A stretch of 41,502 bases of DNA from Vibrio sinaloensis DSM 21326 (lineage in GTDB: Bacteria > Pseudomonadota > Gammaproteobacteria > Enterobacterales > Vibrionaceae): positions 1-41,502 of the forward strand of contig NZ_AEVT01000005.1 in assembly GCF_000189275.1 (NCBI RefSeq). Direction: 5' to 3'. The position numbers were made by a program, and so were the translations under genes. Shown one piece after another: positions 1-8,120 of this stretch. Numbering within the stretch: position 1 is the stretch's first letter; each line of letters opens with the position of its first letter. The notes beneath the pieces were generated by a model. It was not told where the DNA came from. It made no database searches and saw only the letters and a program-made list of their open reading frames with translations.

Positions 1-1410
1 CAGCCCCGTGATACGTGGGGGTCTAAACTAGGCTTCGTTATGGCTGCAGCAGGTTCTGCTGTTGGTTTAGGCAATATATGGAAGTTTCCGTACACAGCAG
101 GTGAAAGTGGTGGTGGCGCTTTCGTAGCGATTTACCTACTTTTCGTTATTTTTATCGGCTTCAGCGTAATGCTCACAGAGTTCGCTATTGGTCGTAAGAC
201 AGGTCTATCAGCTGTAGGTGCGTTCAAATCGACTGACCGTCGTTGGACCTTTACAGGTGTAATGGGTGTGCTAAGTGGCCTACTTATTATGGGTTTCTAC
301 CCAGTAGTAGGCGGCTGGGCATTGGCATACATTTTTAAAGTAGGCGGTGGCCTATTAAGTGCTCCTGAAGCAATTGGTGATTCGTTCGGCGGTTTTATTT
401 CTGACCCTGTACAACCATTAATGTGGATGGGTGTTTATCTTGCTCTTAACATCGTCATCGTAATGAAAGGTATTTCGGGCGGTATTGAGAAAGCGGGTAA
501 GATCCTAATGCCACTTCTATTCCTTATCCTGATTGTTGTTTCAGTGAAAGGTCTAATGCTTCCTGGCGCGATGGCGGGTCTTGAATTCCTATTCATGCCT
601 GACTTTTCTAAAGTAGATAGCAGCGTTGTTCTTGCTGCGTTAGGTCAAGCCTTCTTCTCGTTAAGTTTAGGTATGGGTTGTATGCTGACTTATGGCTCTT
701 ACTTGAAGAAGAAAGAGAACCTAGTGCAAACAACCGGTATGGTAACGGCGATGGATACAGGCGTTGCAATCCTAGCGGGTGTAGCAATGTTCCCGGCAAT
801 GTTCGCATTCGGTATGGAGCCAGCAGCAGGCCCAGGTCTAGTCTTCGTTGTTGTTCCTCAGCTGTTTGCTGAAATGGGTGGCGTAATTGGTCTTCTATTT
901 GCACTGATGTTCTTCATTGGTCTAACCGTTGCGGCTTTAACATCTTCTGTATCGCTACTAGAAGTGGTCGTTTCTTACCTAATCGATGAAAAAGGCATGA
1001 AGCGTTCAACAGCCGTTATCTCTTCAAGTGTCGTGATGGCAACACTCTGTGTGTTTGCTTCTCTATCGCTTGGTGGCGTTGGCCCAACTCTATTCGGCAC
1101 AGGTGCATTTGATATCTTCGACCTTCTAACGGATAAGATCTTCCTTGCAGTTGGCGGTATGTTGGTGTGTATTTTCGCTGGCTGGCGTCTATCTCGCTCA
1201 GAGCTTGAGAAAGAAATCACCAACGATGGTAAAGTGTCATTCCCTCTATTTGGTCTATGGTACAACCTAGTTAAGTACGTGATTCCTGTTGCTATCGCAG
1301 TCGTTGCTTTCATGGGCATTAAGTCTGGCTTTGATAGCGGTAAAGGCGAAATCATGTTGCTTGGTATTGGTATCATCGCATTGGCTGGTCTCTTCTCTAA
1401 GAAGCTATAA
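1..1410 (+). CDS. Sodium-dependent transporter, NSS (SNF) family, 5' end cut by window edge
   Basis: This is a sodium-coupled symporter of the neurotransmitter:sodium symporter family in the inner membrane, of the LeuT/MhsT/TyrT kind that usually imports amino acids. The frame is open from base 1 (it reads QPRDTWGSKLGFV before the first internal Met at 40), so the true start lies just outside the window and probably only a few residues are missing. The family signature for sodium binding in the first helix, GSAVGLGNIWKFPY, is intact and is followed by SGGGAF. About eleven hydrophobic segments follow, and the total of about 470 residues is normal for a bacterial member. The gene ends in front of a strong hairpin terminator. 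The substrate cannot be read from the sequence. Confidence 0.93.
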   Translation, partial: QPRDTWGSKLGFVMAAAGSAVGLGNIWKFPYTAGESGGGAFVAIYLLFVIFIGFSVMLTEFAIGRKTGLSAVGAFKSTDRRWTFTGVMGVLSGLLIMGFYPVVGGWALAYIFKVGGGLLSAPEAIGDSFGGFISDPVQPLMWMGVYLALNIVIVMKGISGGIEKAGKILMPLLFLILIVVSVKGLMLPGAMAGLEFLFMPDFSKVDSSVVLAALGQAFFSLSLGMGCMLTYGSYLKKKENLVQTTGMVTAMDTGVAILAGVAMFPAMFAFGMEPAAGPGLVFVVVPQLFAEMGGVIGLLFALMFFIGLTVAALTSSVSLLEVVVSYLIDEKGMKRSTAVISSSVVMATLCVFASLSLGGVGPTLFGTGAFDIFDLLTDKIFLAVGGMLVCIFAGWRLSRSELEKEITNDGKVSFPLFGLWYNLVKYVIPVAIAVVAFMGIKSGFDSGKGEIMLLGIGIIALAGLFSKKL

Positions 1411-1432
1411 GCCAAAAGCAATAAACGCTATT

Positions 1433-1460
1433 AAAGAGGAGCCTTTTGGCTCCTCTTTTT
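1433..1460 (+). terminator. Rho-independent terminator of the NSS transporter gene
   Basis: A 9-bp perfect stem, AGAGGAGCC (1435-1443) with GGCTCCTCT (1448-1456), has a TTTT loop and a run of T after it. It begins about 22 bases after the transporter stop codon. Confidence 0.92.
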
Positions 1461-1524
1461 ATATCAACTGGCTTTGACTTAAGATATCGGTATACTTTCG
1501 CCTCCAAATGGAGCTTTGAATAAA

Positions 1525-2220
1525 ATGTTCGATATCGTATACACCCACCCTGATTTTATCCTGATAAATAAGCACCCGGACGTGTCCGTACATAAAGATG
1601 ACGGTGACACCATGTTACTTGCGGAAGTTGCAAAGCGGTCGGGAGATGAACAGCTGTATCTTATTCATCGGCTGGATAAAATGACCTCTGGTTTGCTGTT
1701 GCTCGGAAGAAATGCGGCTTCAGCCAGTGAGTTATCTCAACTATTTTCAGCAAGAGAAGTCGAAAAGTATTACTTAGCTATTGGCAGCAAGAAGCCTAAA
1801 AAGAAGCAAGGCTTAGTTTCTGGAGATATGGAACGCTCTCGTCGCTCATCTTGGAAATTAATCAATAGTCAGCGTAACCCTGCTATCACTCAATTTCAGT
1901 CTTTAGCGGGGGAGCCGGGACAGCGTTTATTCTTGTGCAAACCGCATACAGGGAAGACCCACCAGATCCGAGTTGCGTTAAAGTCGATTGGTTCACCCAT
2001 TTTGGGAGACCCTATATATAACGCTTCTTCTGCGGCTGATAGAGGCTACTTACACGCTTTTGCTATTCGTTTTGTTTATCAGCAGCAGAACTATTCTTTT
2101 ATCGTTGATCCCAGAAACACACCTAGTTTAGGGGATAAGTGGAATCAAACTAGTATTTGCCAAGGTATAGAAACTTGGCTGACACCTTGGGAGCTATCAT
2201 GGCCGAAACTCAACAAATAA
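1525..2220 (+). CDS. RluA-family pseudouridine synthase
   Basis: The protein isomerises uridine to pseudouridine in a structured RNA, probably rRNA or tRNA. The RluA-family active-site motif HRLDKMTSGLLLLGRN is present with the catalytic Asp, and KPHTGKTHQIRVALKSIG and GDPIYN are the usual C-terminal family motifs. At 231 residues it is a short form without an S4 RNA-binding domain. I chose ATG 1525 because GGAG at 1510-1513 sits 11 bases upstream; an in-frame TTG at 1516 is too close to that site. It overlaps the following methyltransferase gene by 22 bases, so the two are probably co-transcribed and both may modify RNA. The exact target base is unknown. Confidence 0.88.
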   Translation: MFDIVYTHPDFILINKHPDVSVHKDDGDTMLLAEVAKRSGDEQLYLIHRLDKMTSGLLLLGRNAASASELSQLFSAREVEKYYLAIGSKKPKKKQGLVSGDMERSRRSSWKLINSQRNPAITQFQSLAGEPGQRLFLCKPHTGKTHQIRVALKSIGSPILGDPIYNASSAADRGYLHAFAIRFVYQQQNYSFIVDPRNTPSLGDKWNQTSICQGIETWLTPWELSWPKLNK

Positions 2221-3113
2221 CATCGCAGACAATGCAAGTAGAGCAGTTGAATGTGTTTTTTGCCCATCTGTCTAGTCAATTAGAAAGTGCATCAAGCGAG
2301 GTACGCCGTTTGTTTCACGGTAGAGGTCGACTTTATCCTGGGCTTGAGCAACTCACTTGTGATTGGGTTAACTGCCAGTTGTTGGTCAATATTTTTAAGC
2401 AAGTCGATGACGAGTTTATTGACTCACTAAAGGCGGGTTTAGTAAAACTAACTCAAAGTAAACAGTGGGTTAATAAAGGCGGTAAGTCGATCGTTATCCA
2501 ATATCGTTTTGCTCAAGGCGCCCCGTCTGAAGTTATCTGGGGAGAGCTTGACGCTAAACCTGTGGTAACTGAGTCAGGCTTAAAATATCAGCTCGATATT
2601 GGTCGCAACCAGAACTTTGGGCTGTTTCTGGATATGCGTAATGGCCGAGACTGGGTTTATGAAAATGCCGAACACAAAACAGTATTAAACCTGTTTGCCT
2701 ATACTTGCGGGTTTTCCGTTGCCGCGATAGCGGGTGGAGCAGATCGTGTTGTGAATGTGGACATGTCGCGAGGTTCTTTGGCGAAAGGACGAGAAAACCA
2801 TAAGTTAAATGAACATAATCTAAACAAGGTCCAGTTTTTAGGTTATGACATTTTCCGCTCTTGGGGCAAAATCCGTAAGCTAGGCGGGTATGACCTGATT
2901 GTTATTGACCCGCCTTCTTTTCAAAAAGGCAGTTTTGCGCTGACCAAAGACTACAAACGTATTTTGCGACGCCTGCCTGAACTATTAAATGAGCAAGGCT
3001 CTGTTCTCGCGTGCGTAAATTCACCTCAAGTAACTTGTGACTTCTTAATTGATAGTATGAAAGAAGAAGCTCCTAGCTTAAAAGTTTGTGCAGCGTTTAA
3101 ACAACCCCGCTGA
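2199..3113 (+). CDS. Class I SAM-dependent methyltransferase (RlmI/COG1092-like), 3' end frameshifted
   Basis: This is an S-adenosylmethionine-dependent methyltransferase of the group that includes rRNA cytosine methyltransferases. The SAM-binding region is VLNLFAYTCGFSVAAIAGGA with the acidic strand VVNVDMS after it, and the catalytic-type motif is VIDPPSF. ATG 2199 is preceded by GGGAG at good spacing. The frame stops at 3111-3113 after AAFKQPR, but another frame continues without a break to a TAA at 3166-3168 and encodes NPAEFEDIDPQASLKVLQF, which resembles the normal C-terminus of this family. One extra base near 3090 would explain this. It is either a sequencing error or a real frameshift that replaces the last 20-25 residues. 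The catalytic core is intact in both cases. Confidence 0.82.
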   Translation: MAETQQITSQTMQVEQLNVFFAHLSSQLESASSEVRRLFHGRGRLYPGLEQLTCDWVNCQLLVNIFKQVDDEFIDSLKAGLVKLTQSKQWVNKGGKSIVIQYRFAQGAPSEVIWGELDAKPVVTESGLKYQLDIGRNQNFGLFLDMRNGRDWVYENAEHKTVLNLFAYTCGFSVAAIAGGADRVVNVDMSRGSLAKGRENHKLNEHNLNKVQFLGYDIFRSWGKIRKLGGYDLIVIDPPSFQKGSFALTKDYKRILRRLPELLNEQGSVLACVNSPQVTCDFLIDSMKEEAPSLKVCAAFKQPR

Positions 3114-3250
3114 GTTTGAAGACATCGATCCACAAGCGAGCTTAAAAGTTTTGCAGTTTTCTTACTAATTGAAGATAAGTTTAGCTATCTTTTTGTTAGA
3201 TGAAAAATAAGTTAAGGTGTGTCAAGTGATTATATTGTCTTATTTTTAAG

Positions 3251-3284
3251 AACTGACGTATTGGTCAATTCTATGTCAGTTTTT
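3251..3284 (+). terminator. Possible terminator after the methyltransferase gene
   Basis: AACTGAC (3251-3257) pairs with GTCAGTT (3275-3281) around a 17-base loop that itself contains ATTGGTCAAT, and four T's follow. The long loop makes this only a candidate. Confidence 0.35.
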
Positions 3285-3462
3285 GGTAATGTGTCTATCA
3301 ATGAGCTTTGATGCGTAAGTTATCCTGAATTTAATAAAATTAAGGTTGTTATTGATTGTTTTTTGAGCTTGTCTAGGCGTCTTGTCACAAATTGTTAAAC
3401 TACGTTTTATTATTTAGTGAAAATTATTTATTTTTCATCGTAAAATAACCCTGATTAATTGA

Positions 3463-3491
3463 TTGTCACGATGCATTCACTTATATAGAAT
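3463..3491 (+). promoter_or_regulatory. Candidate sigma70 promoter of the Tad operon
   Basis: TTGTCA at 3463-3468 and TAGAAT at 3486-3491 are separated by exactly 17 bases, each one or two changes from consensus. Transcription would begin near 3498, giving a leader of about 60 bases before flp. The inverted repeat GCATTC-N9-GAATGC overlaps the spacer and -10 box and could be an operator. Confidence 0.5.
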
Positions 3492-3558
3492 GCAATCATC
3501 TCAGATGCATATAGTTCACTCGTTCTTTATGCAAAATTATTAAGTAAAGGGAAATCTC

Positions 3559-3768
3559 ATGTTAACTAAAGCTTTTGTTGCTGCTCAAAGCGCACTTTAC
3601 TCTTTCAAAAAAGACGAGCGCGGTGTAACTGCTATCGAATACGCTATTATCGGTGTTGCTATTTCTGCAATCGTTTTAGCTATGTTTAATAGTGATCTAA
3701 AAACCTCTCTTGATACAGCAATGAGCAAAATTACAACAGCAATCGGCAAGGCTGACTCTGGTATCTAA
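3559..3768 (+). CDS. flp: Flp major pilin prepilin
   Basis: This is the major subunit of the Tad/Flp type IVb pilus, exported to the inner membrane, cut by the prepilin peptidase and assembled into fibres used for adherence. The 69-residue length fits the family. The leader ends DERG, and cleavage after that Gly gives VTAIEYAIIGVAISAIVLA, with the Glu5-Tyr6 pair typical of Flp pilins and a hydrophobic helix. AAGGGA sits a few bases before ATG 3559. It is the first gene of the operon, and its promoter is visible upstream. Only one flp copy is present; some Tad loci have two. Confidence 0.95.
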   Translation: MLTKAFVAAQSALYSFKKDERGVTAIEYAIIGVAISAIVLAMFNSDLKTSLDTAMSKITTAIGKADSGI

Positions 3769-3793
3769 TCTGGATATTGACGCTGTATTAGTA

Positions 3794-4213
3794 ATGTGGT
3801 GGTTACTTGTGACCACCATTTGTCTATCTATAGGCTGGAATGACCTTCAACATAGGGTTGTAAAAAACAAAAGCGTACTTTTGTTAGCCGGAATACTCGC
3901 CTTTTCTATATTTTTGTTTGATTCAAAAATTCATCTTATCCAGGCATCGTTAGTCTTAATATCTGGCATGTGCTTGTGGAAAGTGGGTGTATTTGGTGCT
4001 GGAGACATTAAGTTAGCCAGCGTGTTCGCTATTTTTATTGCCCCTGATTACTCACTTCTTGTGCTCTTTTTAATGTTAGTAATCGGCGGTGTTGAAGCCT
4101 TGTTGTATTTATTAATAAGAACAACTTATCCTCATTTGATCAGGCACGGCGGTATCCCTTTTGCAATCCCAATTGTGATAAGTGGATTCTTTGGTATCAG
4201 TGCTTCAATCTAG
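3794..4213 (+). CDS. tadV: Prepilin peptidase TadV/CpaA (A24 family)
   Basis: This inner-membrane aspartyl protease cuts the leader from Flp and from the pseudopilins TadE and TadF. It is a short form of 139 residues lacking the methylase domain of PilD-type enzymes, as is normal for Tad systems. The two expected catalytic aspartates are visible: one in the N-terminal WNDLQHRVVKN segment and one in FGAGDIKLASVF, the GxGD motif. Four or five hydrophobic segments surround them. It follows flp by 25 bases. The ribosome site before ATG 3794 is weak, so expression may depend on coupling to flp. Confidence 0.92.
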   Translation: MWWLLVTTICLSIGWNDLQHRVVKNKSVLLLAGILAFSIFLFDSKIHLIQASLVLISGMCLWKVGVFGAGDIKLASVFAIFIAPDYSLLVLFLMLVIGGVEALLYLLIRTTYPHLIRHGGIPFAIPIVISGFFGISASI

Positions 4214-4222
4214 GGAGCTAAC

Positions 4223-5029
4223 GTGCGCACAAAACTTATACTTGGCATTGCTGTCGTAGCCATTGTGTTTGGTTTATATGGTTTGGCTGGCAATTTAACT
4301 GAATCCAAAGCTCCTCAGTTGGTTGAAAAGAACAAACCAGCCAAGTTGATTTCCGTTTGGCAGCTAAACTCAGATGTGCCGAGTGCCGAAGTGGTTCGTC
4401 CGAACCAACTAAAAATCGTGAAACTTAGTGAAGAGCAAGCTGCGGCGATCGGCATCAGCGAAGACATGCTTTTTGAATACCCTCCAGGCTCCATTTTTCG
4501 ATCTGATATGAAAGTGGGAACCACCCTTTTTGCTACCGATATCGTGGCGCCAAATTCACCTGAATATCTAGATTTAACTCTCTCAGACGGTTTTGTTCCG
4601 TATCCGCTAAAAGTGTCTCCTGATGCAGTGGTTGGTGGAGTGATACGTGCAAGTAGCTATGTCGATGTGCTCGCTCTTACCAGCCCAGAACACCTAGTTT
4701 CTGTTGAGGTCAACTCTTCTGATTCAGTTGCTCGCGGTCGAGCAGTTAGTATTTCTCCTGTGTTGATGGGAGTCAAAGTGCTTCGCGTCGAGCAGACCTT
4801 TGAGGAAGGGGCACAAGAAGCCGGTGTTGCTCCTGACACACATTTGATACTCGAATTGGATCGGAAACAGGTATCCATATTGAGTGTTGCAAAGCAAATC
4901 TCATCATTAGAAGTTCATAAGTCGGTAGGCGATTACGCAGCGAGTGAACTTCACGCTGATGCAGGTGATGTTTTACCTGGATTTAAATCGGTTATTGAGT
5001 ACCGAGCTGAAACAGTAACCATTAAATAG
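4223..5029 (+). CDS. rcpC: Flp pilus assembly protein RcpC/CpaB
   Basis: The protein is a periplasmic or outer-membrane-associated partner of the Tad secretin with a SAF-type domain. The N-terminal hydrophobic segment LILGIAVVAIVFGLYGLAG (residues about 4-22) looks like a membrane anchor or uncleaved signal. Pieces typical of the family follow, including GTTLFATDIV, AVVGGVIRASSYVDVL and the late LILELDRKQVSILSVAKQ segment. I use the GTG at 4223, which has GGGAG about six bases upstream. The 268-residue length is normal. It lies 9 bases after tadV and 14 before rcpA, in canonical order. Confidence 0.9.
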   Translation: MRTKLILGIAVVAIVFGLYGLAGNLTESKAPQLVEKNKPAKLISVWQLNSDVPSAEVVRPNQLKIVKLSEEQAAAIGISEDMLFEYPPGSIFRSDMKVGTTLFATDIVAPNSPEYLDLTLSDGFVPYPLKVSPDAVVGGVIRASSYVDVLALTSPEHLVSVEVNSSDSVARGRAVSISPVLMGVKVLRVEQTFEEGAQEAGVAPDTHLILELDRKQVSILSVAKQISSLEVHKSVGDYAASELHADAGDVLPGFKSVIEYRAETVTIK

Positions 5030-5043
5030 GGAACACAATAATA

Positions 5044-6366
5044 ATGAATCTGAAAAGGATCTTTTTCACATTCTGCATTGCTGTATGGAGCAGTCTAGCT
5101 AGCTCGCAAGTTTTAGTGAACTTGGGAGAAGGTGAGGCCAAAGCCATTACTACCAAGCAAGAAATTGCGTCTGTATTTATCTCTAATCCAGAGATAGCCG
5201 ACTACCAAGTCGTTGATAAAAATAAACTTGTCGTATTTGGTAAGAAGGTTGGCTCGGTATCTTTACTTGCATTTGATGATAACTCAAACACTATCGTGAG
5301 CCGAAAGTTGGTGGTAAATAAGAGCTTAATCCATATCCAACAGCAGATTCAGCTCAGATATCCTAATATCAGCATTTCTCTATACAACTTAGAAGAACAA
5401 GTTGTATTAGCTGGTAAGGTTCCAAGTGAGAAGATACGCGATGAAATCAACATTCTCGTGGGGGAACTACTCGAAAAAGAGTACGAAGACCATAAGATCG
5501 AATGGAAGATAGGTACTGAAACTTACGAGATGGAGTTTATGACACGTCGGCACTACTTGGGTATTGTGAACAATATTGAAGTTGCTACGACCAAACAAGT
5601 TAATGTGAAATTGTCCATCGCTGAAGTGTCTCAGTCATTTCTTGAAGAGTTTGGTGTTCAGTATGGCAGTAGTGGTCAAGGTGCAGGTACCTTCGTTGAT
5701 CAACTGGTTAATTTCAGTGCTTCGGATATCGTATCCGTGATCACAGCACTTGGAGACGACACGGTTGGCCAAGTATTAGCTGAGCCTAATCTATCTGTGA
5801 TTTCTGGAGAAAGTGCGCACTTCCTTGTGGGGGGAGAGCTCCCAGTAGTAACCATCATTGATGGTGGAACCAATGTGCTTTACAAAGAGTTTGGTATTCG
5901 ACTAGAGATGATGGCAAAGGTGTTAGAAGACGACAAAATCAAGCTATCTTTGCTACCAGAAGTAAGTTCGATTGATTCACAGTACCAAAATGAACGTTAC
6001 AGCTTACCAGCGCTTAAAACTCGTCGAGCAAGAACGACGGTTGAGCTTGGTGATGGTCAAAGCTTTGTTCTTGGCGGGTTACTGAGTACTGAAGACCGAG
6101 AGTCGCTTCGTCGTGTTCCTTTTATTGGCGATGTTCCAATTCTCGGTGCATTGTTTAGGCACTCAGAGACAGTTAGAAACCGTACCGAACTGGTTATTGT
6201 GGCGACCGTTAATCTGGTTAATCCGGTCAATCCATCGCAAATTCAATTGCCAACAATGAAGCGCACCACAACGATGCAACGGTTTTTCAATGTTGACTAC
6301 AGCTATACGCCAGCGAGTAAAACTTGGGCAGAAGAAATTCTGCAAAGTGGAGGCTTTAAAAAGTGA
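5044..6366 (+). CDS. rcpA: Tad pilus secretin RcpA/CpaC
   Basis: This is the outer-membrane secretin that forms the channel for the Flp pilus. A signal peptide is visible at residues 1-21, ending SSLASSQ. An N-terminal pilus-secretin domain follows (ASVFISNPEIADYQVVDKNK, then a BON-like segment around residues 95-150), and the C-terminal secretin core runs from about residue 180 to 395, with VLAEPNLSVISGE, FLVGGELPVV and the terminal segment GQSFVLGGLLSTEDRESL then PFIGDVPILGALFR. The 440 residues fit the family. The gene ends in a GTGA overlap with the next gene, implying translational coupling. Confidence 0.95.
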   Translation: MNLKRIFFTFCIAVWSSLASSQVLVNLGEGEAKAITTKQEIASVFISNPEIADYQVVDKNKLVVFGKKVGSVSLLAFDDNSNTIVSRKLVVNKSLIHIQQQIQLRYPNISISLYNLEEQVVLAGKVPSEKIRDEINILVGELLEKEYEDHKIEWKIGTETYEMEFMTRRHYLGIVNNIEVATTKQVNVKLSIAEVSQSFLEEFGVQYGSSGQGAGTFVDQLVNFSASDIVSVITALGDDTVGQVLAEPNLSVISGESAHFLVGGELPVVTIIDGGTNVLYKEFGIRLEMMAKVLEDDKIKLSLLPEVSSIDSQYQNERYSLPALKTRRARTTVELGDGQSFVLGGLLSTEDRESLRRVPFIGDVPILGALFRHSETVRNRTELVIVATVNLVNPVNPSQIQLPTMKRTTTMQRFFNVDYSYTPASKTWAEEILQSGGFKK

Positions 6367-6881
6367 GAAACCTACTACTAGGAATGTTCATTGTTTTGTT
6401 ACTTGGTGGCTGTGCTGAGCTCGTTACTGAGCGCAACGGTGTCGAAGTCGAATTAGTCCCTGTTACATACAGTTTCAAGGCGAAAGTTACCAAAGACAAC
6501 AAAGCTAAAGTAGATGAACAACTCAGCAAGTATCTAGAGTTGCATAAAGACAAAGTATTTACTGAACAGATCTACTTAGGATGGAACGGCAAGGCTGCGA
6601 AGTCGAAGGTGATGGAAACGAAGCGCAGGTTACTAAAGCTTGGGGTTGACCCTAAATCCATCACTGTTCACCAAATTCAAACTCAGACAGAAGGCGCGTT
6701 TAATTTAACTGCATCGCTACAAAAGTACCAAGTCTTGGTTCCATCATGTAAAGCCAGTCAAGTGAATCGATATGGTTTTCAATCTAACGATTGTTTCGTT
6801 GAAAGCGCACGTTGGATATCTTTGCAACACCCGGAAAAAATGGTCGGCCATGCAGCAAGTGACAGCCAGTTAGGAAAATAG
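6363..6881 (+). CDS. rcpB: Tad locus lipoprotein in the RcpB/CpaD position
   Basis: This is a 172-residue lipoprotein. The signal ends LLLLGGC, a clear lipobox with Cys at residue 17. The middle (KRRLLKLGVDPKSITV) resembles the CpaD-type pilus lipoproteins with their OmpA-like spacing of a helix and GVDP turn. By position, between the secretin and tadZ, it corresponds to RcpB of Aggregatibacter, a protein needed for secretin gating or assembly. The start is GTG 6363, overlapping the rcpA stop by four bases. Four cysteines besides the lipid Cys are rare here: only those near residues 128 and 144 are seen. The function is inferred mostly from position. Confidence 0.75.
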   Translation: MRNLLLGMFIVLLLGGCAELVTERNGVEVELVPVTYSFKAKVTKDNKAKVDEQLSKYLELHKDKVFTEQIYLGWNGKAAKSKVMETKRRLLKLGVDPKSITVHQIQTQTEGAFNLTASLQKYQVLVPSCKASQVNRYGFQSNDCFVESARWISLQHPEKMVGHAASDSQLGK

Positions 6882-6884
6882 AAT

Positions 6885-8120
6885 ATGCTAGATCTTGTTG
6901 AACTTTTAAAACCATCAGAATCTGCAGAACAAGAGTCTGCTGGGCTATCATCTGTTCTTTTCTATCAAACCGAAGTTTGCCGCGGGCTTGTCGAAGAAGC
7001 ATTTACCTTTGAAGGCCTTATCGTTCCGAAATTGTTGGAAAATCAAGATGAGATAATTAAAAAGCATGCGCGTAGCAGCGCTCTCGAGATTGTTATTGTC
7101 GAACTGAATGAGAGTAGTAATGTTACCGAGGACATGCGACGTATTAGCCACTTATTGCCTAACTCAGCTTCGGTTATTGTCATTGGTAGCGAAGATGCAA
7201 TTTCGACGATTCGTAACCTCAAAGCAATGGGTTTCTACTACCTATTTTGGCCAGTTAGCAAAGAAGAGCTAATAGACTTTGTTAAGAATGTCTCTGATAA
7301 CAGACAACGTAATGCTGGCTTAGGTAAAGCACGTGAAGCTAAGAAAGTCGCTTTTTGGGGCGCTACAGGTGGAGTAGGTAATTCCCTGCTTGTCGCTGAG
7401 ATCGCGTGCGAACTTTCCAGTAAGAAAAACAGCTCATGTGTTGTCGTTGATCATGATTTCGTTGGTGGCAATCTAGATATTTTACTTGGCCTCAAAAAGT
7501 TTGAGAAAAAAGATATCCCACCTGGTGCGTTGACTGCTAATTTGGACACCTCCTATGCACTGAATATGACACAAAAGATCACGCCAATGTTGTCCATTTT
7601 GTCTGTTCAATCAAAGGATTTGAGTGAAACTCAGATGAAAGAGTACGTCCGCACTCTATCTGACGAACTCTCAGAGCAAACTAACTTTTTAATTGAAGAC
7701 CTTTCTCGCTCTGTAAACTGTAAGCTGGATTTGGAGTACAGTGCAAAAGAGTGTGATGCGATTGTTATCGCTTTAAAGCCGACAGTCGCGTGTCTTCGTG
7801 ATGCCAGCCGAGTTTGTTCTCAATTGAGAGAGCTGCAAACCAAGGCGCGTATCATCATCGTTATAAATCATACTGCTCCTGAAAAACATGCGACAGTTAC
7901 GCGGGAAGAAATTGAAAAATATCTTCGTCGACCCATTGATGTGACGTGTCCTTATGATGGCCAAATGAGTAAAGCCTTACTCGAAGGCAAACACTTGCAC
8001 GATCTCAAGTTGCCGATCAGTAAAAGCATCAATCAAATTACCGCTGCTTTGCTGGGTGAAAAAAGCGAAGGTGGTAAATCGAGCTTGTTTGCTAAGTTGC
8101 TGAAACGGAGTAGTAAATAA
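6885..8120 (+). CDS. tadZ: Tad localisation ATPase-like protein TadZ/CpaE
   Basis: This is a MinD/ParA-type protein that places the Tad machine in the cell. Residues about 22-135 form a receiver-like N-terminal domain, and the P-loop NTPase-like domain starts near 152. The Walker A region reads FWGATGGVGNSLLVAE with Asn at residue 166, where an active enzyme of this family has Lys, so it belongs to the atypical TadZ group expected to bind but hydrolyse nucleotide poorly or not at all. The second strand VVVDHDF keeps its Asp. ATG 6885 follows AGGA at good spacing. It overlaps tadA by one base (TAATG). Confidence 0.92.
   Translation: MLDLVELLKPSESAEQESAGLSSVLFYQTEVCRGLVEEAFTFEGLIVPKLLENQDEIIKKHARSSALEIVIVELNESSNVTEDMRRISHLLPNSASVIVIGSEDAISTIRNLKAMGFYYLFWPVSKEELIDFVKNVSDNRQRNAGLGKAREAKKVAFWGATGGVGNSLLVAEIACELSSKKNSSCVVVDHDFVGGNLDILLGLKKFEKKDIPPGALTANLDTSYALNMTQKITPMLSILSVQSKDLSETQMKEYVRTLSDELSEQTNFLIEDLSRSVNCKLDLEYSAKECDAIVIALKPTVACLRDASRVCSQLRELQTKARIIIVINHTAPEKHATVTREEIEKYLRRPIDVTCPYDGQMSKALLEGKHLHDLKLPISKSINQITAALLGEKSEGGKSSLFAKLLKRSSK

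Larger units (their letters stand above)
3169..3558. other. AT-rich intergenic region before the Tad operon
   Basis: No gene is visible here. The left part has two weak hairpins: AAGATA/TATCTT (3172-3177, 3186-3191) followed by T's, and AACTGAC/GTCAGTT at 3251-3281. The right part holds a sigma70-like promoter and an inverted repeat GCATTC/GAATGC (3473-3478, 3488-3493) lying between the -35 and -10 boxes. ATGCAT occurs inside GATGCAT at 3470-3476 and again at 3504-3510. A TTATTGAT sequence at 3349-3356 resembles half of a LuxR/HapR-type site, which is too little to call. Confidence 0.6.

Noticed and set aside
975..1421. Long minus-strand open frame inside the NSS transporter gene
   Set aside because: It is fully antisense to a clear transporter gene with no start signal; codon-structure shadow.
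3096..3103. TTTAAAC near the methyltransferase stop as a minus-one slippery heptamer
   Set aside because: The reading frame is TTT AAA C, not T TTA AAC, and the downstream open frame needs a plus-one shift, so the classical minus-one site does not apply.
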